From assembly GCA_009694265.1 (NCBI GenBank), contig SHVM01000004.1, forward strand, positions 1 through 64,000: a DNA stretch of 64,000 nt. The letters run 5' to 3'. The stretch comes from Pseudolabrys sp. (GTDB lineage Bacteria; Pseudomonadota; Alphaproteobacteria; Rhizobiales; Xanthobacteraceae). Made by a program: the position numbers and the translations under genes. Under the pieces are notes generated by a model that ran no database searches, had not been told where the DNA came from, and saw nothing but the letters and a program-made list of their open reading frames with translations. Shown here piece by piece: positions 12,764 to 23,492 of this stretch. Within the stretch, counting starts at the first letter, position 1, and each line of letters opens with the position of its first letter.

Positions 12764-12831
12764 CCGATGCCGCTAAAGCCGCCGAGCAAAGCGATGACCA
12801 GAATGATGAGGATGATGGTTCCGAGTGACAC
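12757..12831 (-). pseudogene. DUF3309 membrane miniprotein, 5' fragment
   Basis: On the minus strand from 12831 the frame reads MSLGTIILIILVIALLGGFSGIGGG, the characteristic first transmembrane helix of the tiny DUF3309 family (about 50 residues, two hydrophobic segments). After 25 codons it runs into antisense of the modA fragment and the second helix is missing. The two fragments are joined head-to-head and share the bases CCGCCGC at 12757-12763. Confidence 0.7.
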
Positions 12832-13098
12832 GGGGTCGTCTCCCTGATGTATTTAACAAATGCGCTGGTCAACGGCGTCGGGAACAAAAAGTTCCACGCG
12901 CGAAACCGTTATCCGGCTGAGCGCACTGTCTGGTAAGCGCGGGCAGAGGTTTGACGCAGAAGAAAAGTTTGGTCTGCGCCGAACAATGCGAGGTCTGCCG
13001 AGAGCTTGCCGAGTTCGGCGGAGACGAACGCGAACGTCTGAGTTCTGCGGTATGTCCGAACTGCATGCGCCGCGCGGTCGAACCATGCCAAAATTGGT

Positions 13099-13129
13099 GG
13101 GGGCCCGGCGGTTTTGCCACCGAGCCCCC
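13099..13129 (-). terminator. Probable terminator of rnpB
   Basis: Thirteen-base-pair stem (13099-13111 with 13117-13129, G-U pairs allowed) and a five-base loop, just past the 3' end of the RNase P RNA on the minus strand. The T run (TTTT) begins about six bases beyond the stem, so this is a weak intrinsic terminator. The stretch 12848-13098 beyond it shows no supportable gene. Confidence 0.6.
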
Positions 13130-13139
13130 TTCAATATAT

Positions 13140-13560
<421 letters not shown>

Positions 13561-13605
13561 ACGGGGATAGGAATGGCGGGGCGGGGGCGCGGCGTCAAGC
13601 GCGCT

Positions 13606-14379
13606 TTAAGCCAGCGGTCCCGGCCGGGTCTCGATCAGCGCGCGCAGCGTGAGCAGCGTGGAGGGATCGACGATCCCGTCCACGCGGGCGGGGCGGAAAT
13701 GGCGCTGGAACGCGGTGACGACGTCGCGCGTGGTGTCGTCAAACGTGCCGGTTTCCGCGATGCCATAGCCGTATGAGTGCAACGTGCGTTGCAGCCGCGA
13801 GACCGGCTCGCCGTGGTCGCCTAATTTGAGCGTGTTGCCGTCGCGATCGAACGGCGCCGCCCGTACCCAATGGCCGATGTCGGATTCGCTCAGCAATTGC
13901 CAGGGAAACTTCTCGCCCGGATCCTGCTTGCGCGACGGCGCCACGTCGGAATGACCGAGTATGCGCTCGGCGCCGATCGGCCCGCGGCGCGTTATGATCG
14001 ATTTGCATAGCAAAATCACCGCTGCGGTCTGCCGCAGCGGAAAATTGCGATAGCCGAATTCGTGCCCCGGATTGACGATTTCGATGCCAATCGAGCGCGA
14101 ATTGATGTCCGTGTCGCCGGCCCAGGACGATTCCCCGGCATGCCAGGCGCGTTTTTCCTCCGGCACGCATTGGGTAATTTTGCCGTCCTCGAACACGACG
14201 TAATGCGAGGATACTTTGCTCGAAGCCGTTGTCAGCCGTTCCAGCGCCGCCTCGCCGGTCTGCATTCCGGTGTAGTGCAGCAGGATCATGTCGGGCGCCC
14301 GGCCGTCCTTGCGCTCGTCAAGATTGGGCGAGGGGACGACGTCGCTGACAATGAATGAATCCGGCGGAAATGTTGGCAT
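13606..14379 (-). CDS. N-acetylmuramoyl-L-alanine amidase, AmiD type
   Basis: A zinc amidase with an Amidase_2 domain followed by a C-terminal peptidoglycan-binding domain; it cleaves the bond between MurNAc and the L-alanine of the stem peptide. Zinc ligands are suggested by LLHYTGM near the N-terminus and LGHSDVAPSRKQDPG; WHAG and SIGIEIVNPG are family landmarks. The PG_binding_1 unit near the end reads LQRTLHSYGYGI...TFDDTTRDVVTAFQRHFRP. I start at the ATG at 14379, matching the family N-terminus (MPTFPPDSFIVSDVVPSPN); an in-frame ATG at 14427 adds 16 residues. No signal peptide is obvious, so a periplasmic location is unproven. Confidence 0.85.
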   Translation of the reverse strand: MPTFPPDSFIVSDVVPSPNLDERKDGRAPDMILLHYTGMQTGEAALERLTTASSKVSSHYVVFEDGKITQCVPEEKRAWHAGESSWAGDTDINSRSIGIEIVNPGHEFGYRNFPLRQTAAVILLCKSIITRRGPIGAERILGHSDVAPSRKQDPGEKFPWQLLSESDIGHWVRAAPFDRDGNTLKLGDHGEPVSRLQRTLHSYGYGIAETGTFDDTTRDVVTAFQRHFRPARVDGIVDPSTLLTLRALIETRPGPLA

Positions 14380-14427
14380 ACGACGTTGATTTGGGCCGTT
14401 GATTTGGGACGGAGCTGGATCGTCCAT

Positions 14428-14748
14428 GGGAGGCAGGCGGCTTTAACTTTCACCGTGCCCCATCGAAAAAGCAATACTCGTGGCAAATGCGCCGCAGCCC
14501 GGACCGGGCTATCAGTCTTTTCACCCTCCCCACACTCGCAACAACGCGCGGGGGAAGGGAGAAGAGCCGCGCCGTAAACAAATCCTTAAGATTAAGGGCT
14601 GTTTAATGCGGCTCACACGGTGATGCGCCGGGGTCTCGAGGAGGGGGCCTCGGGGCTGGGTCATTCCATGACGCCCATATTATCCCATGATATTCCGCGA
14701 TTCCTCATCCCGCATTTCCAGCCGCGGTTCCCATTTTGGAGCGGCAGA
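14428..14748. other. Intergenic region upstream of the dcw cluster
   Basis: About 320 bases between the amidase and rsmH. Many Rhizobiales carry mraZ here; I see no mraZ reading frame and no tandem MraZ boxes. It holds a CtrA-type box (14592-14606), a degenerate palindromic segment at about 14518-14566 (CACCCTCCCC opposite GGGGGAAGGG, family C-like), and a GGAG ribosome-binding site eight bases before the rsmH start at 14749. Confidence 0.6.
14592..14606. promoter_or_regulatory. Candidate CtrA binding site upstream of rsmH
   Basis: TTAAGGGCTGTTTAA matches the alphaproteobacterial CtrA consensus TTAA-N7-TTAA exactly. It lies 142 bases before the rsmH start, at the only sizeable gap ahead of the division cluster. 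The assignment is by motif match only. Confidence 0.45.
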
Positions 14749-15780
14749 ATGATGGCGGGCGACGGCTTTGGCGCTGTCGCTGGCGGACCAGCCCGCCATA
14801 TTCCCGTGCTCGGCCGCCGCGCGGTCGAACTTCTCAAGGTTCGCGATGGCGGCATCTATATCGACGCCACCTTTGGCGCCGGCGGATACACACGCGGGAT
14901 TCTCGCGGCCACCGGGACGCACGTGATCGGCATCGATCGTGACCGGCACGCGATCGCGCTCGGCGCCGACCTGGTGCAGGCGGCGCAGGGCCGTCTGACG
15001 CTGATTGAAGACCAATTTTCCAATCTCGATACTGTGGCGCGCAGCTGCGGATACGAGGCGGTCGACGGCGTGGTGCTCGATCTCGGCGTTTCCTCCATGC
15101 AGCTTGATGCGCCCGAACGCGGATTCTCCTTCCGCCTCGACGGCCCGCTCGACATGCGCATGGGTACGGACGGCCCGAGCGCTGCCGATATCGTCGCCCG
15201 CGCAAGCGAACGCGATCTTGCCAACATCATTTTCCTGCTCGGCGAGGAGCGCCATTCGCGCGCCGTCGCGCGCGCCATCGTCAAGGCGCGAACGGCTGCG
15301 CCCATTGAAACCACCCGTGCGCTGGCCGATATCGTTTCGCGCGTCGTGCGCTCACGCCCCGGCGATATCCATCCGGCGACCCGCACGTTCCAGGGCTTGC
15401 GCATTTTTGTGAACGACGAACTGGGCGAACTGGTTTCGGCACTTGGCGCCACTGAGCGCATCCTCAAAGCCGGCGGCCGGCTGGTGGTGATATCTTTCCA
15501 TTCGCTCGAAGACCGTATCGTGAAGTCTTTCCTCAGCCGCCGCACTGAGACGCGCGGCGGCTCGCGTCACGTGCCCGAACCCGTGCGCCCGGCGCCGAGC
15601 TTTAACGTGCTCACCAAGCGGCCCGAGGTCGCGGACGGTGAAGAGGTCGCGCGCAATCCACGGGCCCGTTCGGCCAAGCTGCGCGCGGCCGAGCGGACGG
15701 CTGCGCCCGCGCAGACAAGCGATCCGTCCGATTTATTGCCGCATCTGCCGTCGTTCGCCGACATCATGCAGGGGCATTGA
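14749..15780 (+). CDS. rsmH: 16S rRNA (cytosine(1402)-N4)-methyltransferase
   Basis: RsmH (MraW) N4-methylates C1402 in the ribosomal P site and opens the dcw cluster. The 343-residue protein begins [13 protein letters not shown], with HIPVL at the start of the fold, the SAM-binding [14 protein letters not shown], the acidic [16 protein letters not shown], and the late signature [15 protein letters not shown]. The start at 14749 is chosen for its GGAG spacing; the open frame extends upstream to 14620 but those 43 residues do not resemble the family. It overlaps the leader of ftsL. Confidence 0.95.
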   Translation: MMAGDGFGAVAGGPARHIPVLGRRAVELLKVRDGGIYIDATFGAGGYTRGILAATGTHVIGIDRDRHAIALGADLVQAAQGRLTLIEDQFSNLDTVARSCGYEAVDGVVLDLGVSSMQLDAPERGFSFRLDGPLDMRMGTDGPSAADIVARASERDLANIIFLLGEERHSRAVARAIVKARTAAPIETTRALADIVSRVVRSRPGDIHPATRTFQGLRIFVNDELGELVSALGATERILKAGGRLVVISFHSLEDRIVKSFLSRRTETRGGSRHVPEPVRPAPSFNVLTKRPEVADGEEVARNPRARSAKLRAAERTAAPAQTSDPSDLLPHLPSFADIMQGH

Positions 15781-15782
15781 GC

Positions 15783-16154
15783 ATGCGCCTTCTCAACATC
15801 ATGGTGATCGGCGCGCTCATCCTGGCCGCGTCCTTCGTCTACAAGATCAAATTCGATTCCACATTGCAGGTCGAGCGGGTGGGCAAATTGGCTTCCGAAT
15901 TGCGCCGCGAGCGCAATGCCATCGCTATTCTGCGTGCCGAGTGGGCGAGGCTCGACACGCCGGGCCGCATCGAGGGCCTGGCCTCCCGCCATCTGGCGCT
16001 GCGGCCGATTGTGTCCACGCAATTCGACAGCTTCGACCGGCTGCCCGATCGTCCGCCCGTGATCGTGCAACCGCCGAGCGCCGATCCGATCGGCGCCATG
16101 ATCGCGCCACCTGACGCGACCGGCAGCGTCCCCGCTCCGCCGGCAGCGCGGTGA
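15783..16154 (+). CDS. ftsL: Cell division protein FtsL
   Basis: A small bitopic divisome protein that with FtsB and FtsQ activates FtsWI. It has a short cytoplasmic tip, one transmembrane helix (about residues 4-18), then a coiled-coil (VERVGKLASELRRERNAIAILRAEWARLDTPGRIEGLA) and a proline-rich periplasmic tail. The position between rsmH and ftsI confirms the call, since FtsL sequences vary greatly. The ATG follows the rsmH stop by two bases. Confidence 0.88.
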   Translation: MRLLNIMVIGALILAASFVYKIKFDSTLQVERVGKLASELRRERNAIAILRAEWARLDTPGRIEGLASRHLALRPIVSTQFDSFDRLPDRPPVIVQPPSADPIGAMIAPPDATGSVPAPPAAR

Positions 16155-17908
16155 ACGGAATGCACGCGTCTTTAAAGCCAAAATCGGCCGAGACCCGCTG
16201 GCAGCGCGCCTTGCGCTCGCTGCTCTATGGTCAAGACGTCAATCGTAATGTGAAGGCCAAGGCGCGGCTCGGCCTTGCCATTGTCGCCTTCGCCGCAATC
16301 TATGGTGTCATCGCGCTGCGGCTGGCGATGTTCGCAACGGCGAGCGACGGCCACGGCGCCCGCCGTGGCGTCAGCCAGGATCCCGTCGCCACCGCGCGGC
16401 CCGACATCCTCGATCGCAACGGGCAGATTCTCGCCACCGACGTGAAGACGCCGTCGCTGTTCGCCGAACCGCGCAAGATTATAGACGTCGACGAGGCGGT
16501 GGAATTGCTCACCGGGGTGCTGCCCGACCTCGATGCTAGCGAAGTGCGCGAACGCTTGTCGTCGAAACGCGGTTTCGTCTGGCTCAGACGCGAAATCACG
16601 TCGAGCCAGCAGCACGAGATCCACCGGCTCGGCATTCCCGGCGTCGGCTTCCTCACCGAGAACAAGCGCGTCTATCCCAACGGACCGCTGGTCTCCCACG
16701 AGATCGGCCACGTGAATATCGACAACCAGGGTATCGCCGGCATCGAGAAATGGCTCGACGGACAAGGGCTCGCGGCACTTCACATGGCGGGGTTGGCCAC
16801 CGACCGCTTGCCGCGGCCGGTCGCGCTCGCGCTCGATCTGCGCGTGCAATATGCGCTGCGTCAGGAACTGGTCGAGGCGCGCGCGAAATTCAAAGCCATC
16901 GCGGCCGCCGGCGTGATTGCCGATGTCAACACCGGCGAGATCGTCGCTCTGGTATCGGAGCCCGACTACGACCCCAACAATCCGCGCGAGGCCAACGATC
17001 CGACCCGCATCAACCGGATCACCACCGGCGTCTATGAGATGGGCTCGACCTTCAAGGCGCTCACGCTGGCCATGGCGCTCGACAGCGGACGCATCTCGCT
17101 TAACTCAAGCTTCGATGCGCGCCTGCCGCTGCGCTATGGCAAGCGCAAGATCAACGATTTCCACGCGCAAAAAAGAATACTCACGGTGCCGGAGATTTTC
17201 ACCTACTCCTCCAATATCGGCGCCGCGCGCATGGCGGTCTCGCTCGGCGTCGACTATCACAAGGCGTTTCTCAAAAAGCTCGGCCAGCTCGACCGCCTGC
17301 GCACCGAATTGCCCGAGAGCGCCGAGCCGCTGGTGCCCAAACACTGGGGCGAGCTCAGCACCGCGACCATCGCCTTCGGGCATGGCTTGTCGGTGGCGCC
17401 GCTGCAGGCGGTGATGGGTATTTCCGCGCTGGTGAACGGCGGCAGACTGGTTCCGACGACCTTCCTTAAGCGCGATCAGGCCGCTGCCGACAAGCTTGCC
17501 ATACGCGTGATCAAGCCCGAAACCGCCGATAAAATGCGCTATCTGATGCGGCTCAACGTGGAAAAAGGCACCGCGACGCGCGCCAATGTCGCCGGCTATT
17601 ATGTCGGCGGCAAAACCGGCACCTCGGAAAAGGTGGTCGGCGGCCGCTATTCCAAGTCCAAGACCAAGGTTTTGACCAGTTTCACCGCCATCATGCCGGC
17701 CGACAAACCGCGCTATTTGTTGCTGATCATGATCGACGAACCGCAGGGACTGCCCGAAACCAAAGGCCTCGCCACCTCCGGCTGGAACGCGGTTCCGGTC
17801 GGCGCCAAGGTGATCGAGCGGGTGGCGCCGCTGCTCGGCATCCCGCCGCGCTTCGATTTGCCCAAGGCCGACCAAATGCTGACGGTCAGCGCGAAGGAGA
17901 CACGGTGA
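16151..17908 (+). CDS. ftsI: Peptidoglycan D,D-transpeptidase FtsI (PBP3)
   Basis: The septal class B penicillin-binding protein that crosslinks new wall at the division site with FtsW. After a cytoplasmic tail and one transmembrane helix (about residues 44-60) come the pedestal domain and the transpeptidase domain with the three active-site motifs: STFK (near residue 298), SSN (near 353) and KTGT (near 487). The GTG at 16151 overlaps the ftsL stop; an ATG three codons later is equally possible. The end overlaps murE by four bases. Confidence 0.95.
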   Translation: MNGMHASLKPKSAETRWQRALRSLLYGQDVNRNVKAKARLGLAIVAFAAIYGVIALRLAMFATASDGHGARRGVSQDPVATARPDILDRNGQILATDVKTPSLFAEPRKIIDVDEAVELLTGVLPDLDASEVRERLSSKRGFVWLRREITSSQQHEIHRLGIPGVGFLTENKRVYPNGPLVSHEIGHVNIDNQGIAGIEKWLDGQGLAALHMAGLATDRLPRPVALALDLRVQYALRQELVEARAKFKAIAAAGVIADVNTGEIVALVSEPDYDPNNPREANDPTRINRITTGVYEMGSTFKALTLAMALDSGRISLNSSFDARLPLRYGKRKINDFHAQKRILTVPEIFTYSSNIGAARMAVSLGVDYHKAFLKKLGQLDRLRTELPESAEPLVPKHWGELSTATIAFGHGLSVAPLQAVMGISALVNGGRLVPTTFLKRDQAAADKLAIRVIKPETADKMRYLMRLNVEKGTATRANVAGYYVGGKTGTSEKVVGGRYSKSKTKVLTSFTAIMPADKPRYLLLIMIDEPQGLPETKGLATSGWNAVPVGAKVIERVAPLLGIPPRFDLPKADQMLTVSAKETR

Positions 17909-19353
17909 AACTGCGCGAGCTTTTGCCGGACGCCGCGATCGATGCGAACCATGCCGGCATCGAGATCGCCGGCGTGAGTGCCGACAGCCGCAAGATCAGG
18001 CCGGGCTTCCTGTTCGTCGCCATTGCCGGAGCCAAGGCCGACGGCGCGCATTTTGCCAAGCTCGCGGCGGCGGCAGGCTGCGTGGCGGTGGCGGCGGAGC
18101 AGCATCCCGGCGGGTTGCCCGATACTGTTGCTTTCGTGTCGGTGAAAAATGCGCGCCGCGCGCTGGCGCTGGTGGCGGCGAAATTCTATTCGCGCCAGCC
18201 GAAAACCATCGCGGCGGTCACCGGCACCAGCGGCAAGACCTCGGTCGCCGCCTTCACGCGCCAGATCTGGACAGCGCTCGGAATGCAGGCCGCCAGCATC
18301 GGCACCGTCGGCGTGGTCTCGCCCAACGGTGAAAAATACGGCTCGCTCACCACGCCCGATCCGGTCGAGCTGCATCGCACGCTCGACCGATTGGCGGCTG
18401 AGGGCGTCACTCATCTGGCGCTCGAGGCCTCCTCTCACGGGCTCGACCAGCACCGGCTCGACGGCGTGCGCATTGCGGCCGGCGCCTTCACGAATCTCTC
18501 GCGCGATCATCTCGACTATCATCCGACCATCGAGGCCTATCTCGCCGCCAAGCTGCGCCTGTTCGATGCGCTGATCGCGCCCGGCGGCACCGCGGTGATC
18601 GGCGCCGACGACTGCTATGCCGGGCAGGTGGTTGAGGCGGCGAAAAAGCGCGGCCTGAAAATTTTCACCGTGGGCGAGCAGGGCGACGACATCAAACTCG
18701 CCGACGGCGTCATCGACGGCTTTGCGCAGGTCATCGACATCACTCATGGGGGCAAGACTTATAGGATCAAATTGCCGCTGGTGGGCGGCTTCCAGGTGCA
18801 GAATGCCGCTGTCGCGGCGGGCTTGGCGATCGCAACGGGGGCCGAGCCGCGCCAAGTGTTCGCCGCACTCTCGAGCCTCACCGGCGCCAAGGGTCGGCTC
18901 GAAAACGTCGGCACGCGCAACGGCGCGCCGATTTTTATCGACTACGCTCATAAGCCCGATGCGCTGGCGAAGGCACTGCAGGCGTTGCGCCCCTATGCGA
19001 AGGGAAAAATGGTGGTGGTGTTCGGCGCCGGCGGCGACCGCGATACCGGCAAACGGGCGATCATGGGCCGCATCGCAAGTGAGAATGCCGACCGCGTCAT
19101 CGTCACCGACGACAATCCGCGCAGCGAAAATCCGGCCGCGATCCGCGCCGCGATTCTGGCCGCGGCGCCAGGCGCCACCGATATCGGCGACCGCGCCGAG
19201 GCGATCCGTAAGGCTATCGCCGATCTTAAATCCGGCGACGTGCTACTGATCGCTGGCAAGGGCCATGAAATGGGGCAAATCATCGGCGACAAAATTGTGC
19301 CATTTTCTGACCATGACGCCGTCGTAGCTGCCTTGCAGGGTAAGGTGGCATGA
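17905..19353 (+). CDS. murE: UDP-MurNAc-tripeptide synthetase (meso-DAP adding)
   Basis: MurE adds the third residue of the stem peptide in the cytoplasm. The 482-residue ligase has the ATP-binding TGTSGKTS (near residue 105), the Mur-family central domain with AFTNLSRDHLDYH (near 190), and DNPR (near 402), the motif that marks specificity for meso-diaminopimelate rather than lysine. It starts with GTG overlapping the ftsI stop and ends overlapping the ATG of murF, so ftsI-murE-murF are coupled. Confidence 0.96.
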   Translation: MKLRELLPDAAIDANHAGIEIAGVSADSRKIRPGFLFVAIAGAKADGAHFAKLAAAAGCVAVAAEQHPGGLPDTVAFVSVKNARRALALVAAKFYSRQPKTIAAVTGTSGKTSVAAFTRQIWTALGMQAASIGTVGVVSPNGEKYGSLTTPDPVELHRTLDRLAAEGVTHLALEASSHGLDQHRLDGVRIAAGAFTNLSRDHLDYHPTIEAYLAAKLRLFDALIAPGGTAVIGADDCYAGQVVEAAKKRGLKIFTVGEQGDDIKLADGVIDGFAQVIDITHGGKTYRIKLPLVGGFQVQNAAVAAGLAIATGAEPRQVFAALSSLTGAKGRLENVGTRNGAPIFIDYAHKPDALAKALQALRPYAKGKMVVVFGAGGDRDTGKRAIMGRIASENADRVIVTDDNPRSENPAAIRAAILAAAPGATDIGDRAEAIRKAIADLKSGDVLLIAGKGHEMGQIIGDKIVPFSDHDAVVAALQGKVA

Positions 19354-20783
19354 GCGTGCTCTGGACCCTCGACGACATGGCGGCGGCAATGCGCGCCACG
19401 CGGTCGGCTACGTTGCCGGCGGACGTGCCGGGAATTTCCATCGACAGCCGCAGCATCGCCAAGGGCGAGGCCTTCTTCGCCATCCAGGGTGACAACCGCG
19501 ATGGCCATGAATTCGCCGAGGCCGCGCTGAAAGCCGGCGCCGGGGTCGCGGTGGTCGCGCGCGACAAGCGCGAGCGCTTTGCCGCCGACGCGCCGCTGCT
19601 GATCGTGACGGACGTGCTCGAAGGCTTGCGCGATCTCGCCCGCGCTGCACGCGCCCGCTCGCACGCCAAGGTCATAGCCGTCACCGGCTCGGTCGGAAAA
19701 ACCGGAACGAAAGAGGCGCTGCGGCTTGCGCTCATGGCGGATGGCGAAACTCATGCCTCGGCCGCCTCGTACAATAATCATTGGGGCGTGCCGCTTTCCC
19801 TCACAAGATGTCCGGCGACTGCAAAATACGCGGTGTTCGAAATTGGCATGAACCATGCCGGTGAAATCACGCCGCTGACTAAACTTGTGCGTCCGCATGT
19901 TGCGATCGTCACCGCGATCGAGCCGGTGCATCTGCAATATTTCGGCTCGTTGAGGAAAATCGCCGACGCCAAGGCCGAAATTTTCGCTGGGCTCGAGCCG
20001 GGCGGCGCCGCCGTGCTCAATCGCGACAATCGCCAATTTACGTACCTGGCGGCCGCCGACAAGGCGGTCGGCGTTGCCCGCATCGTTTCATTCGGCAAAC
20101 ACAAGCAAGCCGATGCGCGGCTGGTGCGCCATTCGCTGCAGGCCGATTGCTCGACCGTGCAGGCGAACATCCTCGGCCAGGACGTAACCTACAAGCTCGG
20201 CGCACCCGGAAAACATCTGGTGCTCAACTCGCTTGCTGTCTTGGCGGCGGTCTCTCTCGTTGGCGCGGATCTGGCGCTGGCCGCGCTCGCGCTCAACCGG
20301 CTCAAGCCCGCTACTGGGCGCGGTTCGCGGACGACCCTGAAAATGCCCGGCGGCAGCGCGCTGCTGATCGACGAAAGCTACAACGCCAATCCCGCCTCCA
20401 TGGCCGCCGCCATCGCGCTGCTCGGCCAGGCCCCCATCGGTCCGCAGGGCCGCCGCATCGCGGTGCTGGGCGACATGCTGGAATTGGGCGCCCAAGGCGC
20501 CGCGTTGCACCGCGGCCTGGCCGCGCCGCTTGAGACGGCGAGCGTCGATCTTGTCTATTGTTGCGGGCCGTCGATGCAGGCGTTGTGGCAGGCTCTTCCC
20601 TCCGGTCGCCGGGGCGGCTATGCCGAGACCGCGGCGGCGCTGCAGTCGGCCGTGCTCGATGCCATTCGCAACGGTGACGCGGTGATGGTGAAGGGTTCGC
20701 TGGGCTCGAAAATGGGTCCCATCGTCAAGGCGCTGGAACGCCAGTTTCCGAAACAGGCCGCGCTCGAACAGGCGCATCACTAA
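19350..20783 (+). CDS. murF: UDP-MurNAc-tripeptide--D-Ala-D-Ala ligase
   Basis: MurF attaches D-alanyl-D-alanine to give the UDP-MurNAc-pentapeptide. ATP-binding [11 protein letters not shown] (near residue 112), [10 protein letters not shown] (near 165) and the C-terminal [17 protein letters not shown] are all present, and the 477-residue length is typical. It starts within the murE stop (ATGA overlap) and is followed 19 bases later by mraY. Confidence 0.96.
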   Translation: MSVLWTLDDMAAAMRATRSATLPADVPGISIDSRSIAKGEAFFAIQGDNRDGHEFAEAALKAGAGVAVVARDKRERFAADAPLLIVTDVLEGLRDLARAARARSHAKVIAVTGSVGKTGTKEALRLALMADGETHASAASYNNHWGVPLSLTRCPATAKYAVFEIGMNHAGEITPLTKLVRPHVAIVTAIEPVHLQYFGSLRKIADAKAEIFAGLEPGGAAVLNRDNRQFTYLAAADKAVGVARIVSFGKHKQADARLVRHSLQADCSTVQANILGQDVTYKLGAPGKHLVLNSLAVLAAVSLVGADLALAALALNRLKPATGRGSRTTLKMPGGSALLIDESYNANPASMAAAIALLGQAPIGPQGRRIAVLGDMLELGAQGAALHRGLAAPLETASVDLVYCCGPSMQALWQALPSGRRGGYAETAAALQSAVLDAIRNGDAVMVKGSLGSKMGPIVKALERQFPKQAALEQAHH

Positions 20784-20802
20784 AGCTTCAAGGTTTAATC
20801 CG

Positions 20803-21888
20803 ATGTTTTATTGGCTGACCGAACTGTCCGACAAGATCTCGTTCCTCAACGTCTTCCGTTACATCACGTTCCGCACCGGCGGCGCCATCGTCACCGCGCT
20901 CGTTTTCGTGTTCCTGTTCGGCGGTCCGATCATCGACCTGCTGCGCATCAAGCAGGGCAAGGGTCAGCCGATCCGCTCCGACGGTCCGGCATCGCACCTG
21001 ATCACGAAAAAAGGCACGCCGACCATGGGCGGGCTGATGATCCTCTCCGGACTGCTGGTCTCGACCTTGCTGTGGGCAAATCCCGCCAACCCATATGTGT
21101 GGATCGTGCTCGGCGTGACGTTGAGCTTCGGCTTGATCGGCTTTTATGACGATTACCTGAAGGTCACTAGGCAAGACAATGCCGGCTTTTCCGGCCGCAC
21201 GCGGCTGGCCGCGGAAACGCTGGTCGCGGTGATTGCCTGCATGGCGCTCGCGCATCTGGGACGTCCGCCGATTGCGACCTCGCTGGTGTTCCCGTTCTTC
21301 AAGGAGCTGGTGATCAATCTCGGTTACGCCTTCGTGCTGCTCGGCGCCTTCGTGATTGTCGGCGCCGGCAATGCGGTCAACCTCACCGATGGGCTCGACG
21401 GCCTGGCCATCGTGCCGGTGATGATCGCGGCGGCGAGCTTCGGCCTAATCGCCTATCTGGTCGGTAATTTGGAGTTCGCCAAATATCTCCAAATCCAATA
21501 TGTCGCCGGCACCGGTGAACTGGCGGTGTTGTGCGGCGCCGTGATCGGGGCCAGCCTTGGGTTTCTCTGGTTCAATGCGCCGCCGGCCTCGATCTTCATG
21601 GGTGACACCGGCTCGCTGTCGCTTGGCGGCTTGCTCGGCGCGGTGGCGGTCGCGGTGAAACACGAGATCGTGCTCGGCATCGTCGGCGGTCTGTTCGTGC
21701 TGGAAGCCGTGTCGGTGATCGTGCAGGTGGTCTCGTTCAAGCTCACGGGCAAGCGTGTGTTCCGCATGGCGCCGATCCACCATCATTACGAACAAATGGG
21801 CTGGACCGAACCGCAGATCGTGATCCGGTTCTGGATCGTCGCCGTTGTGCTGGCGCTCGCCGGGCTGGCTTCGCTGAAGTTGAGATGA
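20803..21888 (+). CDS. mraY: Phospho-MurNAc-pentapeptide transferase
   Basis: MraY forms lipid I by transferring phospho-MurNAc-pentapeptide to undecaprenyl phosphate in the inner membrane. The 361-residue protein has about ten hydrophobic helices. Conserved loops are seen: [17 protein letters not shown] (aspartate pair), [25 protein letters not shown], and the late PIHHHYE. The downstream murD start lies three bases beyond its stop. Confidence 0.97.
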   Translation: MFYWLTELSDKISFLNVFRYITFRTGGAIVTALVFVFLFGGPIIDLLRIKQGKGQPIRSDGPASHLITKKGTPTMGGLMILSGLLVSTLLWANPANPYVWIVLGVTLSFGLIGFYDDYLKVTRQDNAGFSGRTRLAAETLVAVIACMALAHLGRPPIATSLVFPFFKELVINLGYAFVLLGAFVIVGAGNAVNLTDGLDGLAIVPVMIAAASFGLIAYLVGNLEFAKYLQIQYVAGTGELAVLCGAVIGASLGFLWFNAPPASIFMGDTGSLSLGGLLGAVAVAVKHEIVLGIVGGLFVLEAVSVIVQVVSFKLTGKRVFRMAPIHHHYEQMGWTEPQIVIRFWIVAVVLALAGLASLKLR

Positions 21889-21891
21889 TCC

Positions 21892-23307
21892 TTGATCCCC
21901 ATCACCACCTTCGCCGGGAAGCAGGTCGCGGTTTTCGGCCTCGGCAGTTCCGGCCTGTTGTCGGCGCGCGCACTGGCGCAAGGCGGCGCCGATGTCGTTC
22001 CCTTCGACGATGACGAAAAAAAACTCGCCGACGCGCAAGCGGCCGGTCTTAAAACTCGGAACTTAAGCGAGCTCGATTGGTCGCAAGTGGCGGCCTTGGT
22101 GCTGGCACCCGGCGTGCCGCTGACGCATCCGATGCCGCACTGGACGGCGGCGCTCGCCAACAAGGCCGGCGTCGAGATCATCGGCGATATCGAATTGTTC
22201 TGCCGCGAGCGCGCCAAATCGGGCGTTCAATGTCCGCTGATCGCCATCACCGGTACCAATGGCAAATCGACCACCACCGCGCTGATCGCGCATCTGCTCA
22301 AAAGCGCCGGCCGCGACGCGCAGATGGGCGGCAATATCGGCGTGCCGGTGTTGGCGCTGCAGCCGTTCGCATCGGGGCGTACTTATGTGCTGGAGATCTC
22401 AAGCTATCAGATCGATCTGGCGCCGTCGTTGCACGCAACGGTCGGCATTCTGCTGAATATTTCGGAAGATCACCTCGACCGCCACGGCAGCATGGAAAAC
22501 TACGCCGCGCTCAAGACGCTGCTGGCGGCCAGCGTGGAGCCGGGCGGCAGTGCGGTGATCGGCGTCGACGATCGCTACACCCGCGCCGCCGCCGATCGCA
22601 TCGAGCGCGCCGGCAGACAAGTCGTGCGCGTGTCGGTGCTGGCGCCGTTGCGCGACGGCTATTACGCCCAAAGCAGTGACCAAGGCAGCAGTATCGTGCG
22701 GAGCGTCGCCGGCAAGGCGCATCCGGTGGCGCAACTCGCCGGCATTGGCTCGTTGCGCGGCGCGCATAATGCGCAGAACGCCGCCAGCGCCGTCGCCACA
22801 TGCGTCGCGCTCGGGCTCGATCTGCCGGAAATTCAAAAAGGGCTGGTCAGTTTCCCCGGTCTCGCGCACCGCATGCAGCAGGTCGGGCGCAAAGGAAAGG
22901 TTCTGTTCGTCAACGATTCCAAGGCCACCAATGCCGACAGCGCGGCCCGCGCGCTCGCAAGCTTCAGCGATATTTTCTGGATCGCCGGGGGTAGGCCGAA
23001 GACCGGCGGCATCGAGAGCCTGGCGGAATTCTGGCCCCGCATCCGCAAGGCCTATCTGATCGGCGAAGCGGCCGCTGACTTTGCCAAGACACTGAACGGC
23101 AAGGCGCCCACCGAGATCAGTGGCGTGCTGTCGGCTGCCATCGACGCCGCCACGCGCGATGCCGCGGCGTCGGGCGTGCCGGAACCCGTGGTGCTGCTGT
23201 CGCCGGCCTGCGCCTCGTTCGACCAGTACCCGAACTTCGAGGTGCGCGGCAAAGCCTTCACCGACATCGTGCTGGCGATTCCGGGGGTTGCGGGCGCGAC
23301 GCCTTAA
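21892..23307 (+). CDS. murD: UDP-MurNAc-L-alanine--D-glutamate ligase
   Basis: MurD adds D-glutamate to UDP-MurNAc-L-Ala. An N-terminal Rossmann-like motif ([13 protein letters not shown]) is followed by the ATP site [13 protein letters not shown] (near residue 118), [16 protein letters not shown] (near 185) and [13 protein letters not shown] (near 340). The start is a TTG at 21892; the nearby ATG at 21885 is out of frame. It ends just before a palindromic repeat that separates it from ftsW. Confidence 0.95.
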   Translation: MIPITTFAGKQVAVFGLGSSGLLSARALAQGGADVVPFDDDEKKLADAQAAGLKTRNLSELDWSQVAALVLAPGVPLTHPMPHWTAALANKAGVEIIGDIELFCRERAKSGVQCPLIAITGTNGKSTTTALIAHLLKSAGRDAQMGGNIGVPVLALQPFASGRTYVLEISSYQIDLAPSLHATVGILLNISEDHLDRHGSMENYAALKTLLAASVEPGGSAVIGVDDRYTRAAADRIERAGRQVVRVSVLAPLRDGYYAQSSDQGSSIVRSVAGKAHPVAQLAGIGSLRGAHNAQNAASAVATCVALGLDLPEIQKGLVSFPGLAHRMQQVGRKGKVLFVNDSKATNADSAARALASFSDIFWIAGGRPKTGGIESLAEFWPRIRKAYLIGEAAADFAKTLNGKAPTEISGVLSAAIDAATRDAAASGVPEPVVLLSPACASFDQYPNFEVRGKAFTDIVLAIPGVAGATP

Positions 23308-23308
23308 C

Positions 23309-23411
23309 TTGTCATCACCGGGCCGGCACGAAGCGCCGCGAACCGGTGATCCCGCTTAGGAAGGCACTGCGTCCCTAAGCGAGATGGCCGGGACAAGCCC
23401 GGCCATGACAA
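23309..23411. repeat. Family B palindromic repeat, murD-ftsW junction
   Basis: Three consecutive palindromes fill most of the gap: ATCACCGG with CCGGTGAT, a GCTTAGG/CCTAAGC hairpin, and a perfect nine-base-pair stem ATGGCCGGG-ACAAG-CCCGGCCAT. Related units lie before murG, after murB and before recN. The rest of the gap (23412-23492) carries a near-match to a CtrA box, TTAATGCTTCGTAAAC at 23428. Confidence 0.85.
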
Positions 23412-23492
23412 GGTTGAAATTCCGCCTTTAATGCTTCGTAAACCGTGAAGCGTCAGGACTAAAGCGCCGTCTGGCGGCACGGAGATTTTGGA

